From positions 1 through 27,239 of the forward strand of contig CAJUIO010000046.1 in the NCBI GenBank assembly GCA_910586025.1: a stretch of DNA of 27,239 nucleotides, in the 5' to 3' direction. This stretch comes from an uncultured Lachnospiraceae bacterium (GTDB lineage: Bacteria; Bacillota; Clostridia; Lachnospirales; Lachnospiraceae). Positions 8,812-17,482 of the stretch are shown in pieces; position 1 is the stretch's first letter, and every line of letters begins with the position of its first letter. The notes under the pieces were generated by a model that made no database searches, had not been told where the DNA came from, and saw only the letters and a list, made by a program, of their open reading frames with translations. A program made the position numbers and the translations under genes.

Positions 8812-10653
8812 ATGAAAGAAGTAAAGCAGCCAAGAAAACCTCTGATATTTTATTACGTGATCGTCATGATCGTTATGATGCTCTTAAACAGTCTTCTGTT
8901 TCCGAGGCTGATGAAACAGAAGGTGGAGAACGTGGATTACGGCACCTTTCTGAACATGGTTTCCCGGAAGGAGGTAGCCATGGTACAGATAGAGGGAGAC
9001 TATATCTTTTTTGTGGATAAGCAGGAGGAGCCCGCCTTTTACCGGACCACGACCTTCGACGACCCCGATCTGGTGGACCGGCTCCAGGAGTCGGGCTGTA
9101 CCTTCGGAAGAGTGGTTGAGGAGGAGATGTCTCCGATTCTGAGCTTCCTGCTCAGCTGGGTGGTTCCCATTGCCATTTTCATTTTTCTGGGACAGTGGCT
9201 CTCTTCCAGGCTCATGAAGAAGATGGGAGGAGGCATCCCCTCCATGCAGTTTGGGAAGAGCAATGCCAAGGTGTATGTGGAATCCACAACGGGAATCAAG
9301 TTTGCGGACGTGGCCGGGGAGGATGAGGCCAAGGAGGTGCTCACGGAGATCGTGGATTTTCTCCACAACCCTCAGAAATATCAGGAGATCGGAGCCTCCA
9401 TGCCAAAGGGCGCTCTTCTCGTTGGGCCTCCCGGAACCGGCAAGACTCTGCTGGCGAAGGCAGTGGCAGGAGAGGCGGAGGTTCCTTTCTTTTCCATATC
9501 CGGTTCCGAATTCGTGGAGATGTTTGTGGGTATGGGTGCCGCAAAGGTAAGGGATTTGTTCAAGCAGGCCAATGAAAAGGCCCCCTGTATCGTGTTCATC
9601 GACGAGATCGACACCATCGGCAAAAAGCGCGACAACGGCGGGATGGGCGGAAACGACGAGAGAGAGCAGACCTTAAACCAGCTCCTCACGGAGATGGACG
9701 GCTTTGACGGCTCGAAGGGCGTGGTGATTCTTGCGGCCACCAACAGGCCGGATTCCCTTGACCCGGCACTGCTGCGTCCCGGGCGGTTTGACAGAAGAGT
9801 GCCTGTGGAGCTCCCGGATCTTCAGGGAAGGGAAGCCATCCTCAAGGTACATGCAAGAAAGGTAAAGCTGGGTGACAATATAGATTTCAATGCCATTGCC
9901 AGAGCGGCTTCCGGCGCCTCCGGGGCGGAGCTTGCCAATATGATCAACGAGGCGGCTCTCCGGGCCGTCCGTGAGGGAAGGCAGTTTGTGATGCAGGAGG
10001 ATCTTGAGGAGAGCATTGAGGTGGTGATAGCGGGCTATCAGAAAAAGAACAAGGTGCTTTCCGATAAGGAAAAGCTGATTGTATCCTACCACGAGATCGG
10101 CCATGCGCTGGTTGCGGCACTGCAGACTCACTCGGCACCCGTCACCAAGATTACGATCATACCAAGAACCTCCGGTGCCCTGGGCTATACCATGCAGGTG
10201 GATGAGGGGGATCGGAATCTGATGAGCAGGGAAGAGATCGAAAACAAGATAGCGACCTTTACCGGCGGCCGGGTGGCGGAGGAGCTTATTTTCGGTTCCA
10301 TTACCACCGGGGCCTCCAACGACATCGAACAGGCGACTAAGCTTGCGAGAGCCATGATCACCCGCTATGGTATGAGCGAGGAGTTTGGAATGGTGGCACT
10401 CGAGACGGTTTCCAATCAGTATCTTGGGGGAGATTCCTCTCTTGCCTGTGCGCAGGATACGGCAAAGGAAATCGACAAAAAGGTGATCGAGACCGTAAAG
10501 ATCCAGTATGAAAAGGCAAAGGCCCTTCTTTCCGAAAACAAGGCAAAGCTGCATGAGCTGGCAAAATACCTGTATGAGAGGGAGACGATCACGGGGGAAG
10601 AGTTTATGGAGATTTTAGGCGGCAGCCATAGGGATGCAGAGCCGGAAGGGTGA
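8812..10653 (+). CDS. ftsH: ATP-dependent zinc metalloprotease FtsH
   Basis: FtsH is a hexameric membrane AAA+ protease that degrades misfolded membrane proteins and some regulators. The protein is 613 aa. It has a transmembrane helix at about 10-29, an extracytoplasmic domain at about 30-105, and a second helix at about 110-130. The AAA module follows, with Walker A GPPGTGKT (205-212), Walker B IVFIDEID, and the second region of homology RPDSLDPALLRPGRFDRR. The zinc protease site is HEIGH (427-431), with the third ligand D504 in SNDIEQATKLAR. The usual active-site motif is HEAGH; here Ile replaces Ala, which still satisfies HEXXH. The C-terminus lacks a long tail. It may be one of two FtsH paralogs, which I cannot check. 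It is probably co-transcribed with the glycosyltransferase and HAD genes. Confidence 0.96.
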   Translation: MKEVKQPRKPLIFYYVIVMIVMMLLNSLLFPRLMKQKVENVDYGTFLNMVSRKEVAMVQIEGDYIFFVDKQEEPAFYRTTTFDDPDLVDRLQESGCTFGRVVEEEMSPILSFLLSWVVPIAIFIFLGQWLSSRLMKKMGGGIPSMQFGKSNAKVYVESTTGIKFADVAGEDEAKEVLTEIVDFLHNPQKYQEIGASMPKGALLVGPPGTGKTLLAKAVAGEAEVPFFSISGSEFVEMFVGMGAAKVRDLFKQANEKAPCIVFIDEIDTIGKKRDNGGMGGNDEREQTLNQLLTEMDGFDGSKGVVILAATNRPDSLDPALLRPGRFDRRVPVELPDLQGREAILKVHARKVKLGDNIDFNAIARAASGASGAELANMINEAALRAVREGRQFVMQEDLEESIEVVIAGYQKKNKVLSDKEKLIVSYHEIGHALVAALQTHSAPVTKITIIPRTSGALGYTMQVDEGDRNLMSREEIENKIATFTGGRVAEELIFGSITTGASNDIEQATKLARAMITRYGMSEEFGMVALETVSNQYLGGDSSLACAQDTAKEIDKKVIETVKIQYEKAKALLSENKAKLHELAKYLYERETITGEEFMEILGGSHRDAEPEG

Positions 10654-10660
10654 TGTCAGG

Positions 10661-11410
10661 ATGAAAAACTATATTTTTGACCTTTATGGAACACTGATAG
10701 ACATTCATACCAACGAGTCAAAGCCATCCCTGTGGAGAAATATGGCATCGCTCTTATCACTGATGGGAGCTTCCTACGCTCCGGGCACCCTTAAGAAACG
10801 GTACAGGGAGCTGGTCCGGTCACAGAGAGCGGAACGTCTCCCTGTCATGAGAGAAAAATTCGGGGATGACGGACTTCCGGAGGAGGACGTGGAGATCTGT
10901 CTGGAGAGAGTCTTTGAACAGCTTCTTCTGGAACGTGGTGTGGAGGCGGATGAGAAGACGCTCTCCCAGACGGGGCTCGTCTTCCGGAGTCTGTCCCTGC
11001 AGTATATCCGGCTGTATGAGGGAGTCCCGGGGCTTCTGGCGGGACTTGGGAAGGCCGGAAAGAGGGTCTATCTTCTGTCAAACGCACAGAGGATGTTTAC
11101 GGAGCCGGAGATGAGGATGCTCGGCATTTATGACTGCTTTGACGGAATCCTCTATTCCTCGGACGCAGGCGTAAAGAAGCCCTCCCGTCATTTTTACGAC
11201 ACGCTGTTTCAGAATTACTGTCTGGAAAAGCAGGAATCCGTGATGATCGGAAACGAGTACCGTGCGGATATTCTGGGTGCGGACGCTTATGGGATCAGGA
11301 GCATGTACGTGCATACCGCGCAGTCGGGGGAGAAGCCTGACCGGCTGCCGGAGAGCTGCCGCAAGATCAGGGAGATTGGGAGTGTGATTGACCGGGGCGG
11401 GCCGGGATAA
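10661..11410 (+). CDS. HAD-superfamily hydrolase
   Basis: This 249-aa phosphatase-like protein has the HAD motifs. Motif I, FDLYGTLID (nucleophile Asp near residue 5 and acid/base partner replaced by Tyr at +2), lies at the very N-terminus. Motif II is LLSNAQ. The motif III Lys is in VKKPSRHFY, and motif IV is IGNEYRADILGADAYG. The Asp-Leu-Tyr-Gly form is more like haloacid dehalogenase/YjjG-type members than strict DxD phosphatases, and the substrate is unknown. The start at 10661 is 7 bp after the ftsH stop, with GGAAGGG (10644-10650) positioned correctly inside the end of ftsH, so the two genes are co-transcribed. Confidence 0.87.
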   Translation: MKNYIFDLYGTLIDIHTNESKPSLWRNMASLLSLMGASYAPGTLKKRYRELVRSQRAERLPVMREKFGDDGLPEEDVEICLERVFEQLLLERGVEADEKTLSQTGLVFRSLSLQYIRLYEGVPGLLAGLGKAGKRVYLLSNAQRMFTEPEMRMLGIYDCFDGILYSSDAGVKKPSRHFYDTLFQNYCLEKQESVMIGNEYRADILGADAYGIRSMYVHTAQSGEKPDRLPESCRKIREIGSVIDRGGPG

Positions 11411-11418
11411 AAATTCCC

Positions 11419-11450
11419 TTGACAAATCCCAAACCTCCTACTAATATAAT
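11419..11450 (+). promoter_or_regulatory. Promoter of the valS T-box transcript
   Basis: A perfect -35 box TTGACA (11419-11424) and a perfect -10 box TATAAT (11445-11450) are present but 20 bp apart, which is longer than the usual 16-18. A poorer -10, TAATAT (11442-11447), gives 17 bp. Transcription would start near 11457, shortly before the T-box structure. Confidence 0.6.
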
Positions 11451-11474
11451 TGTAAATTCATGTATCAGAAACCA

Positions 11475-11760
11475 AAAGGTGACGACAGGGAGGAGTACCT
11501 GCATTCCCCTTCCAAAGAGAGAATGCTCCGCGGGCTGAAAGGGCATTTGGAGAATGGCGCAGGGAAGGTAGCCTTGGAACCGGAGGGCTGAAACCGCAGG
11601 CTGTCAGGAGCTGCGGGCGGTGCGTAGGCCTTCACGATTTATCCCCGTTACAGGATAGAGGCTTACAGGCCAATGGTGCCGCGAGCCGCAGAGTGATAAG
11701 AAAAGGTGGTACCGCGTAACTACGCCCTTTGCAGACTTGAGTTTGCAGAGGGTTCTTTTT
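11475..11760 (+). promoter_or_regulatory. T-box leader (valine) controlling valS
   Basis: The conserved T-box AGGTGGTACCGCG lies at 11704-11716. The variable base is T, which would pair with an A discriminator base, as expected for tRNA-Val. Stem I is visible: an AGTA motif (11494-11497), then CCTGCATTCCCC (11498-11509) pairing with GGAGAATGGCGCAGG (11549-11563). On the opposite side of the specifier loop, GAAGGTAG (11564-11571) places a candidate Val codon GTA at 11568-11570. The leader ends in a terminator that overlaps the antiterminator. In T-boxes, uncharged tRNA binds the specifier and the T-box bulge, favouring antitermination and expression of the synthetase. The motif assignment is firm; the exact specifier is my reading. 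Confidence 0.93.
11725..11760 (+). terminator. T-box regulated terminator
   Basis: A 12-bp stem (11725-11736 with 11741-11752, two G-U pairs, loop TTGA) is followed by a T-rich run (11753-11760). It starts 8 bases after the T-box sequence and 26 bp before valS, the position expected of the alternative terminator. Confidence 0.88.
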
Positions 11761-11786
11761 ATGCGTAAGCGAGAGAGGAGAACAAC

Positions 11787-14453
11787 ATGAGCAGAGAGCT
11801 TGCTAAAACCTATGACCCCAAGGGGATTGAGGACAGACTGTATCAGAAATGGATGGATAAGAAGTATTTTCACGCCGAGGTGGATCACTCGAAGACACCC
11901 TTTACCATAGTGATCCCGCCTCCGAATATTACGGGCCAGCTTCATATGGGTCATGCCCTGGACAATACCATGCAGGACATCCTGATCCGTTATAAGAGGA
12001 TGCAGGGCTATAATGCTCTGTGGCAGCCGGGAACAGACCATGCCAGCATCGCCACGGAGGTAAAGATCATTGAGAAGCTGAAGGAAGAGGGAATAGGCAA
12101 GGAGGATCTGGGAAGAGACGGCTTCCTTAAGAGAGCCTGGGAATGGAAAAAGGAATACGGCGGAAGGATTATCGGACAGCTGAAAAAGCTGGGCTCCTCC
12201 TGCGACTGGGAAAGGGAGCGCTTTACCATGGACGAGGGCTGCAACAGGGCCGTGACGGAAGTGTTCTGCAAGATGCATGAAAAGGGCTGGATCTATAAGG
12301 GAAGCCGCATCATCAACTGGTGTCCTGTCTGCAACACGTCCATTTCGGATGCGGAGGTGGTGTATGAGGAGCAGGCAGGCCATTTCTGGCATATCAAATA
12401 TCCCGTGATTGAGGACGACGGGAGCGTGAGCACCACCCGCTTTGTGGAGTTTGCCACCACCAGACCGGAGACCATGCTGGGAGATACGGCGGTTGCCGTC
12501 AATCCGGAGGATGAGCGGTATCAGGATATTATCGGGAAAAAGCTGATGCTTCCTTTCCTCAACAGAGAGCTTCCCGTTGTTGCGGATTCCTATGTGGATA
12601 TGGAATTCGGAACCGGTGTGGTGAAGATCACGCCCGCCCATGACCCCAACGATTTCGAGGTGGGAAAACGCCACAACCTTCCTGAAATCAATGTCCTCAA
12701 TGATGATGCAACCATCAATGAGAACGGCGGCAAATTCTGCGGAATGGACCGCTATGAGGCAAGAGGGGCGATCCTGAAGGAGCTGGAGGAGATGGGGCTT
12801 CTTGTCAGGATTGAGGATCATGTCCACAATGTGGGAACCCATGACAGATGTAAGACCACGGTGGAGCCCATGATCAAGCAGCAGTGGTTCGTGAAGATGG
12901 ACGAGCTGATAAGGCCTGCCGTGGAGGCCGTAAAGAGCGGGGATATTCAGCTGATCCCCAAGAGAATGGAGAAGACCTATTTCAACTGGACGGACAATAT
13001 CCGAGACTGGTGTATTTCCAGACAGCTCTGGTGGGGACACAGAATTCCGGCTTACTACTGTGACAAATGCGGGGAGATTGCGGTGAGTGCGGACGCACCG
13101 GAAAAGTGCGCGAAATGCGGACACGATCATCTGACACAGGATCCGGATACTCTGGATACCTGGTTTTCCTCGGCGCTGTGGCCCTTCTCCACTCTGGGGT
13201 GGCCGGATGAGACGGAGGACCTTAAGTATTTTTATCCCACGGACGTGCTCGTGACCGGCTATGACATCATCTTTTTCTGGGTAATCCGGATGATCTTCTC
13301 CGGCTTTGAGCAGATGGGAGAAAAGCCCTTCAGGACGGTGCTGTTCCATGGCCTTGTGAGGGATTCCCAGGGAAGGAAGATGAGCAAGTCTCTCGGCAAC
13401 GGGATCGACCCGCTGGAAATCATTGAGAAGTACGGTGCCGACGCACTGCGCCTTACCCTGATCACGGGAAACGCTCCGGGAAATGATATGCGGTTTTACT
13501 ATGAGAGGGTGGAGTCGAGCAGGAATTTTGCCAATAAGATCTGGAACGCTTCCCGCTTTATCATGATGAATATGGGCGAGCCGGCGGAGGAAATCGGGGA
13601 GGAAGGACTTGCGCTTGAGCCTGTTGACAAGTGGATCCTTTCCAAACTGAATACGCTGATCCGGGAAGTGACCGACAACATGGACAGCTTTGAGCTGGGA
13701 ATTGCGGTTCAGAAGGTTTATGACTTTATCTGGGATGAATTCTGCGACTGGTATATCGAGATGGTGAAGCCAAGGCTCTACAATTCCGACGATCAGGCAA
13801 GCAAGACTGCGGCGCTGTGGACATTAAAGAACGTGCTGATCGATGCTTTGAAGCTCCTTCATCCCTATATGCCCTTTATCACCGAGGAAATTTTCTGCAG
13901 CCTGCAGTCACAGGAGGAATCCATCATGATTTCCGACTGGCCCTCCTACAGACAGGAGAGAAGCTTTTTGCGGGAAGAGACGAAAATCGAGACGATCAAG
14001 GAAGCGGTGAGAGGAATCAGAAATGTCCGCACGGAAATGAACGTATCTCCCGGCAGAAAGGCTCTGGTTTACGTGGTGAGCGAGAAAGAAGAGATCATGG
14101 ACACCTTTACGGAGGGAAAGCTGTTCTTTGCCTCTCTCGCAGGAGCCTCCGATGTGCTTTTGCAGAAGGACAAGGAAGGGATCGCCGGGGATGCGGTATC
14201 CGTGGTGATTTCCGGTGCGACGCTCTATATTCCCTTTGCGGAGCTGGTGGATATCGCACAGGAGACGGAGCGCCTTAAGAAGGAGGAAAAGCGGCTTTGC
14301 GGCGAGCTCGCCAGAGTTAACGGAATGCTCGGCAATGAGAGGTTCCTCTCAAAGGCGCCCCAGTCAAAAATTGATGAGGAAAAGGGCAAGCTTGAAAAGT
14401 ATACGCAGATGCTGGAGCAGGTGAAAGAAAGACTGTCCCAGCTGCAGGGATAA
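11787..14453 (+). CDS. valS: Valyl-tRNA synthetase
   Basis: ValRS charges tRNA-Val with valine and edits mischarged threonine. The protein is 888 aa, the usual bacterial length. Visible parts: the class I signature HMGH (53-56) inside PPPNITGQLHMGHALDNT; the CP1 editing domain with TTRPETMLGDTAVAVNP; the CISRQLWWGHRIPAY segment; a Cys-X2-Cys pair set around CDKCGEI / CAKCGHD; the KMSKS loop (531-535) followed by LGNGIDP; the anticodon-binding helical domain; and a C-terminal coiled-coil arm (about 820-888) rich in Lys and Glu. It lies behind a valine-type T-box leader, and GAGAGGAG precedes the start. folC begins 14 bp after the stop. Confidence 0.98.
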   Translation: MSRELAKTYDPKGIEDRLYQKWMDKKYFHAEVDHSKTPFTIVIPPPNITGQLHMGHALDNTMQDILIRYKRMQGYNALWQPGTDHASIATEVKIIEKLKEEGIGKEDLGRDGFLKRAWEWKKEYGGRIIGQLKKLGSSCDWERERFTMDEGCNRAVTEVFCKMHEKGWIYKGSRIINWCPVCNTSISDAEVVYEEQAGHFWHIKYPVIEDDGSVSTTRFVEFATTRPETMLGDTAVAVNPEDERYQDIIGKKLMLPFLNRELPVVADSYVDMEFGTGVVKITPAHDPNDFEVGKRHNLPEINVLNDDATINENGGKFCGMDRYEARGAILKELEEMGLLVRIEDHVHNVGTHDRCKTTVEPMIKQQWFVKMDELIRPAVEAVKSGDIQLIPKRMEKTYFNWTDNIRDWCISRQLWWGHRIPAYYCDKCGEIAVSADAPEKCAKCGHDHLTQDPDTLDTWFSSALWPFSTLGWPDETEDLKYFYPTDVLVTGYDIIFFWVIRMIFSGFEQMGEKPFRTVLFHGLVRDSQGRKMSKSLGNGIDPLEIIEKYGADALRLTLITGNAPGNDMRFYYERVESSRNFANKIWNASRFIMMNMGEPAEEIGEEGLALEPVDKWILSKLNTLIREVTDNMDSFELGIAVQKVYDFIWDEFCDWYIEMVKPRLYNSDDQASKTAALWTLKNVLIDALKLLHPYMPFITEEIFCSLQSQEESIMISDWPSYRQERSFLREETKIETIKEAVRGIRNVRTEMNVSPGRKALVYVVSEKEEIMDTFTEGKLFFASLAGASDVLLQKDKEGIAGDAVSVVISGATLYIPFAELVDIAQETERLKKEEKRLCGELARVNGMLGNERFLSKAPQSKIDEEKGKLEKYTQMLEQVKERLSQLQG

Positions 14454-14467
14454 GCTGAAAGGACGCT

Positions 14468-15766
14468 ATGATCACATACGAAGAGGCGGAACAGTATATA
14501 TTGGGAATCCCGGGGTTTGCGAGGAAGCATACCCTGGAGGATACCCGAAGGCTGCTGCAAAAAATAGCAGGAGATATTGGCGGCAGCAAAATCATTCATG
14601 TCGCAGGCACAAACGGAAAGGGCTCCGTTTGTGCCTATTTGCGCTCCATTCTGATGGAGAGCGGAAGGAGCGTGGGCATGTTTATCTCTCCCCATCTGGA
14701 AACCATGCGGGAGAGGATCAGCTTTAATAAGGAGCTGATCAGCCGGGAGGAATTTGTACGGGTCTTTGAGCGGGTGAGGGAAGCGCTTCCGGAGGCTTCG
14801 GAGCAGCATCCCAGCTTTTTCGAGTTCCTTTTCCTCATGGCCATGCTCTATTTCCGGGAGAAAGAGCCGGAGTATATTATTCTTGAGACAGGGCTTGGCG
14901 GGAGGCTGGATGCCACAAACAGTGTGGAGAAGCCGGAGCTTTGCGTGATCACGGAAATCGGATATGACCACATGCAGTATCTGGGAGATACGCTGGCGCA
15001 GATTGCGGGGGAAAAGGCCGGAATCATTAAGGAAGGAGTTCCTCTTGTCTTTGCGGACAGAGGCGGGGAGGCCTCACGGGTCTTAAGGCAGCGCACGCAG
15101 GAAAAGGGGATTTTGTCGATTGCTGTCGGAAAAGACAATATTTCGGCAGTGAATATCGGTAATAAAACCATTGATTTTTCTCTTCATACTGGTTATTATA
15201 ATTATGTTAGTCTTTTCCTTAATACGACTGCGGTTTACCAGGTGGAAAACGCATCCCTTGCGGTGTGCGCTGCCGGGCTCCTTGCGGAGCGTGATGCGCG
15301 GATCTGTGAGGAAACAGTCAGAAGAGGAGTGGAAAGGGCCGTCTGGCCGGGAAGAATGGAGGAGGCTCTCCCGGGAGTGTATCTGGACGGAGCCCATAAT
15401 GAAGACGGAATAGAAGCATTTCTAAGTTCGGTAAAAAACACGGACTGCGGGGGCAGAAGACTTCTGCTTTTCGGTGTGGTTTCGGACAAGCGGTATGAGA
15501 GCATGGCGAAACGGATTGCGGATGCCGGTCTGTTCAGGAGAGCGGCGGTAACGGTATTGGAGTCAGACAGAAGTGTTTCTTATAACAGGTTACAGGAAGT
15601 TTGGGGGCAATATGATCAGATAAATTGCAGCTTCCATGAAAGTGCAGAAGAAGCGTTCAGATGCTTATTATCGGATAGAGAAGAAGCGGATATTATCTAT
15701 ATTGCCGGTTCATTGTATTTAATCGGGCAGCTTAAGGCCCTGATAAGGAGAATGCCGGATGATTGA
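14468..15766 (+). CDS. folC: Folylpolyglutamate / dihydrofolate synthase
   Basis: FolC adds glutamates to folates and often also joins dihydropteroate with glutamate. The protein is 432 aa. It has the Mur-ligase-like P-loop HVAGTNGKGS (GTNGKGS at 47-53), the FISPHLETMRERI segment, the ILETGLGGRLDATN motif, the ITEIGYDHMQYLGDTLAQIAGEKAGI-type region with the catalytic Lys, and the C-terminal domain with VYLDGAHNEDGI. All are diagnostic. It follows valS by 14 bp, a pairing common in Firmicutes, and thus probably answers to the valine T-box. The segment at about 15130-15240 is noticeably AT-rich but the frame is open throughout. Confidence 0.95.
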   Translation: MITYEEAEQYILGIPGFARKHTLEDTRRLLQKIAGDIGGSKIIHVAGTNGKGSVCAYLRSILMESGRSVGMFISPHLETMRERISFNKELISREEFVRVFERVREALPEASEQHPSFFEFLFLMAMLYFREKEPEYIILETGLGGRLDATNSVEKPELCVITEIGYDHMQYLGDTLAQIAGEKAGIIKEGVPLVFADRGGEASRVLRQRTQEKGILSIAVGKDNISAVNIGNKTIDFSLHTGYYNYVSLFLNTTAVYQVENASLAVCAAGLLAERDARICEETVRRGVERAVWPGRMEEALPGVYLDGAHNEDGIEAFLSSVKNTDCGGRRLLLFGVVSDKRYESMAKRIADAGLFRRAAVTVLESDRSVSYNRLQEVWGQYDQINCSFHESAEEAFRCLLSDREEADIIYIAGSLYLIGQLKALIRRMPDD

Positions 15767-15917
15767 TTTTGAAGAGGAGTTAAAGAAGTTTCGTCCAAGC
15801 CTCGAGGTGGAGGATGCGGAGGAAGCCATAAACGGATATCAGAATACCATGGATATGGTGGAAATGCTGATGAAATTAAGCGACAGGACAAAGGCAAAGG
15901 AAGAAGAACAGGAGTAG
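15759..15917 (+). CDS. Small conserved-looking protein overlapping folC
   Basis: This is a 52-aa ORF starting MIDFEEELKKFRPSLEVEDAE and ending KAKEEEQE. ATG at 15759 overlaps the folC stop by 8 bp, and AAGGAG (15745-15750) stands 8 bp upstream, which is an ideal site. The next gene starts 6 bp after its stop. The composition is strongly acidic and helical, with a Met/Leu-rich amphipathic segment (TMDMVEMLMKL) that could mediate protein contacts. I do not recognise a domain, and function is unknown. Support comes from the ribosome binding site, perfect tiling between folC and the TPR gene, and protein-like codon use. Confidence 0.75.
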   Translation: MIDFEEELKKFRPSLEVEDAEEAINGYQNTMDMVEMLMKLSDRTKAKEEEQE

Positions 15918-15923
15918 TGCGTC

Positions 15924-17354
15924 ATGGTTTGTTATAAGTGCGGATGTCGTCTGTCGGAGCACGATTATTGTACGGGCTGTGGGGAGGATGTGACTCTCTA
16001 CAAGAAAATCATGTGCATGTCCAACCATTTTTACAATGACGGCCTTGACAAGGCGACAGTGAGAGATCTGTCAGGGGCTCTGGTCAGCCTGCGGCAGAGT
16101 TTAAAGTTCAATAAGAATAATATAGAAGCAAGAAATCTTCTGGGACTTGTGTATTTTGAGATGGGCGAGGTGGTTTCCGCCCTGAAGGAGTGGGTTATCA
16201 GCCAGAACCTGCGTCCCAAGAAAAATGTGGCTAACAATTATATTGATACGTTCTGGAGCAACCAGACAAGGCTGGATGCCATCAACCAGACAATCAAGAA
16301 GTACAACCAGGCTCTCGGCTACTGCTATCAGGAGAGTCAGGATCTGGCCATTATCCAGCTGAAAAAGGTGCTTTCCTACAATCCCAAATATATCAGGGCG
16401 CGTCAGCTTCTTGCGCTTTTGTACATCAATGCCGATGAGTGGGAGAAGGCGAGGAAGGAGCTTCTTCGTTGCTGTCATATTGACACCAACAATACCACCA
16501 CGCTCCGGTATCTGCGGGAAGTGGAGCAGATGCTGGCTCCGGAGGACGGGTCAAAGAATACCTCCAAGAAAAAGACCGGCTCCGGGGAGGTGATCCGTTA
16601 CCAGAGCGGCAACGAGATGATCATTCAGCCCGTCAACGGAAAGGAACGAAAAGGAGCGTCCGTGCTGCTCAATCTTGGGATTGGGATCGTGATCGGGATT
16701 GCCATTGCCCGCTTTCTGATCCTTCCGGCGATAATTCAGGGGGCTAATGCGGAGATCAGCGATAATCTCCGGGTGGTCAGCGAACAGTCAGATGCCAAGA
16801 CGGCCACCATTGACGAGCAGCAGCAGAAGATCCAGAGTCTTTCGGATGAAAATCTAAGGCTTCAGGACGAGCTTGCGACCTACGAGGGTACGGACGGCGC
16901 GCTGAAGGCCACGGACGGCCTGATGCTTGCGGTGGGAGCTTACCTGCAGAATCCTGATGATGTGGAAACAATAGCCGGCTATATGGAGGCCCTTGAACAG
17001 GAGGAGGGGGCGGAGGAGGAGAACAGAACTCCATCCTTTACCGATCTTGAGAGCAAGTTCCTTGCGGTGGTCAGCGAGAGGCTTGGGGCGTATTATTACG
17101 ATATCGGCTTCCGCAGCTATAATGCGGAGGAGTTTGACAAGGCGATACCCGCCCTTGAGAGGGCATACCGTTACAATAACACCAATGTGGATGCCCTGTT
17201 TTATCTGGGCAATTCCTGCAGGCAGTCGGGGGACACCGACAGGGCGAAGGAGGTTTACGCCCAGGTGATCGACAATTTCCCGGGAACTAACAGGGCCAGC
17301 CGGAGCGAAACCTATCTGGCAGAGATCAACAATGAGAATCAGCCTGCGGAATAA
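15924..17354 (+). CDS. Zinc-ribbon / TPR membrane protein
   Basis: This 476-aa protein starts with a zinc ribbon (CYKCGC, then YCTGCG, within the first 20 residues). Cytoplasmic tetratricopeptide-like repeats follow at about 45-200, for example IEARNLLGLVYFEMGEVVSALKEW in two shorter parts and ARQLLALLYINADEWEKARKEL. A single transmembrane helix lies at about 247-270 (GIGIVIGIAIARFLI). The outer part has a coiled coil (about 285-325, KTATIDEQQQKIQSLSDEN), and the protein ends in two further TPR units (about 390-470, including AEEFDKAIPALERAY). It looks like a membrane scaffold linking inner and outer protein complexes. I know of no tested function. It is the last gene of the valS transcript; AGGAG at 15910-15914 overlaps the upstream ORF end. 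Confidence 0.82.
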   Translation: MVCYKCGCRLSEHDYCTGCGEDVTLYKKIMCMSNHFYNDGLDKATVRDLSGALVSLRQSLKFNKNNIEARNLLGLVYFEMGEVVSALKEWVISQNLRPKKNVANNYIDTFWSNQTRLDAINQTIKKYNQALGYCYQESQDLAIIQLKKVLSYNPKYIRARQLLALLYINADEWEKARKELLRCCHIDTNNTTTLRYLREVEQMLAPEDGSKNTSKKKTGSGEVIRYQSGNEMIIQPVNGKERKGASVLLNLGIGIVIGIAIARFLILPAIIQGANAEISDNLRVVSEQSDAKTATIDEQQQKIQSLSDENLRLQDELATYEGTDGALKATDGLMLAVGAYLQNPDDVETIAGYMEALEQEEGAEEENRTPSFTDLESKFLAVVSERLGAYYYDIGFRSYNAEEFDKAIPALERAYRYNNTNVDALFYLGNSCRQSGDTDRAKEVYAQVIDNFPGTNRASRSETYLAEINNENQPAE

Positions 17355-17384
17355 AAGGACAAAATAAGGATAAAAAGATACGAA

Positions 17385-17417
17385 AGAGAACGTGTAAGGA
17401 CATGTTCTCTTTTTTTT
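17385..17417 (+). terminator. Rho-independent terminator of the valS-folC operon
   Basis: An 11-bp stem (17385-17395 with 17400-17410, one G-U pair) has an AAGG tetraloop and an eight-base T run (17410-17417). It lies 30 bp after the TPR gene and separates this operon from spoIIA. Confidence 0.9.
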
Positions 17418-17482
17418 GATGACAAGGCCGCATATGGAGGCTTCAATGCCGGTGAAGGAAAAGGAGTGAAAGGGGAAGATGG

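Noticed and set aside
9673..10554. A 293-codon minus-strand open frame opposite ftsH
   Set aside because: It is antisense to the conserved AAA and protease domains, with no family resemblance and no ribosome binding site that I could identify.
11604..13349. A 581-codon open frame on the minus strand opposite valS and its leader
   Set aside because: It lies opposite an unmistakable ValRS gene and the T-box, gives no recognisable protein, and reflects codon bias of the true gene.
17418..17482. A sigma-H promoter for spoIIA
   Set aside because: AGGA-like -35 candidates occur, but none has a GAAT-type -10 at proper spacing.
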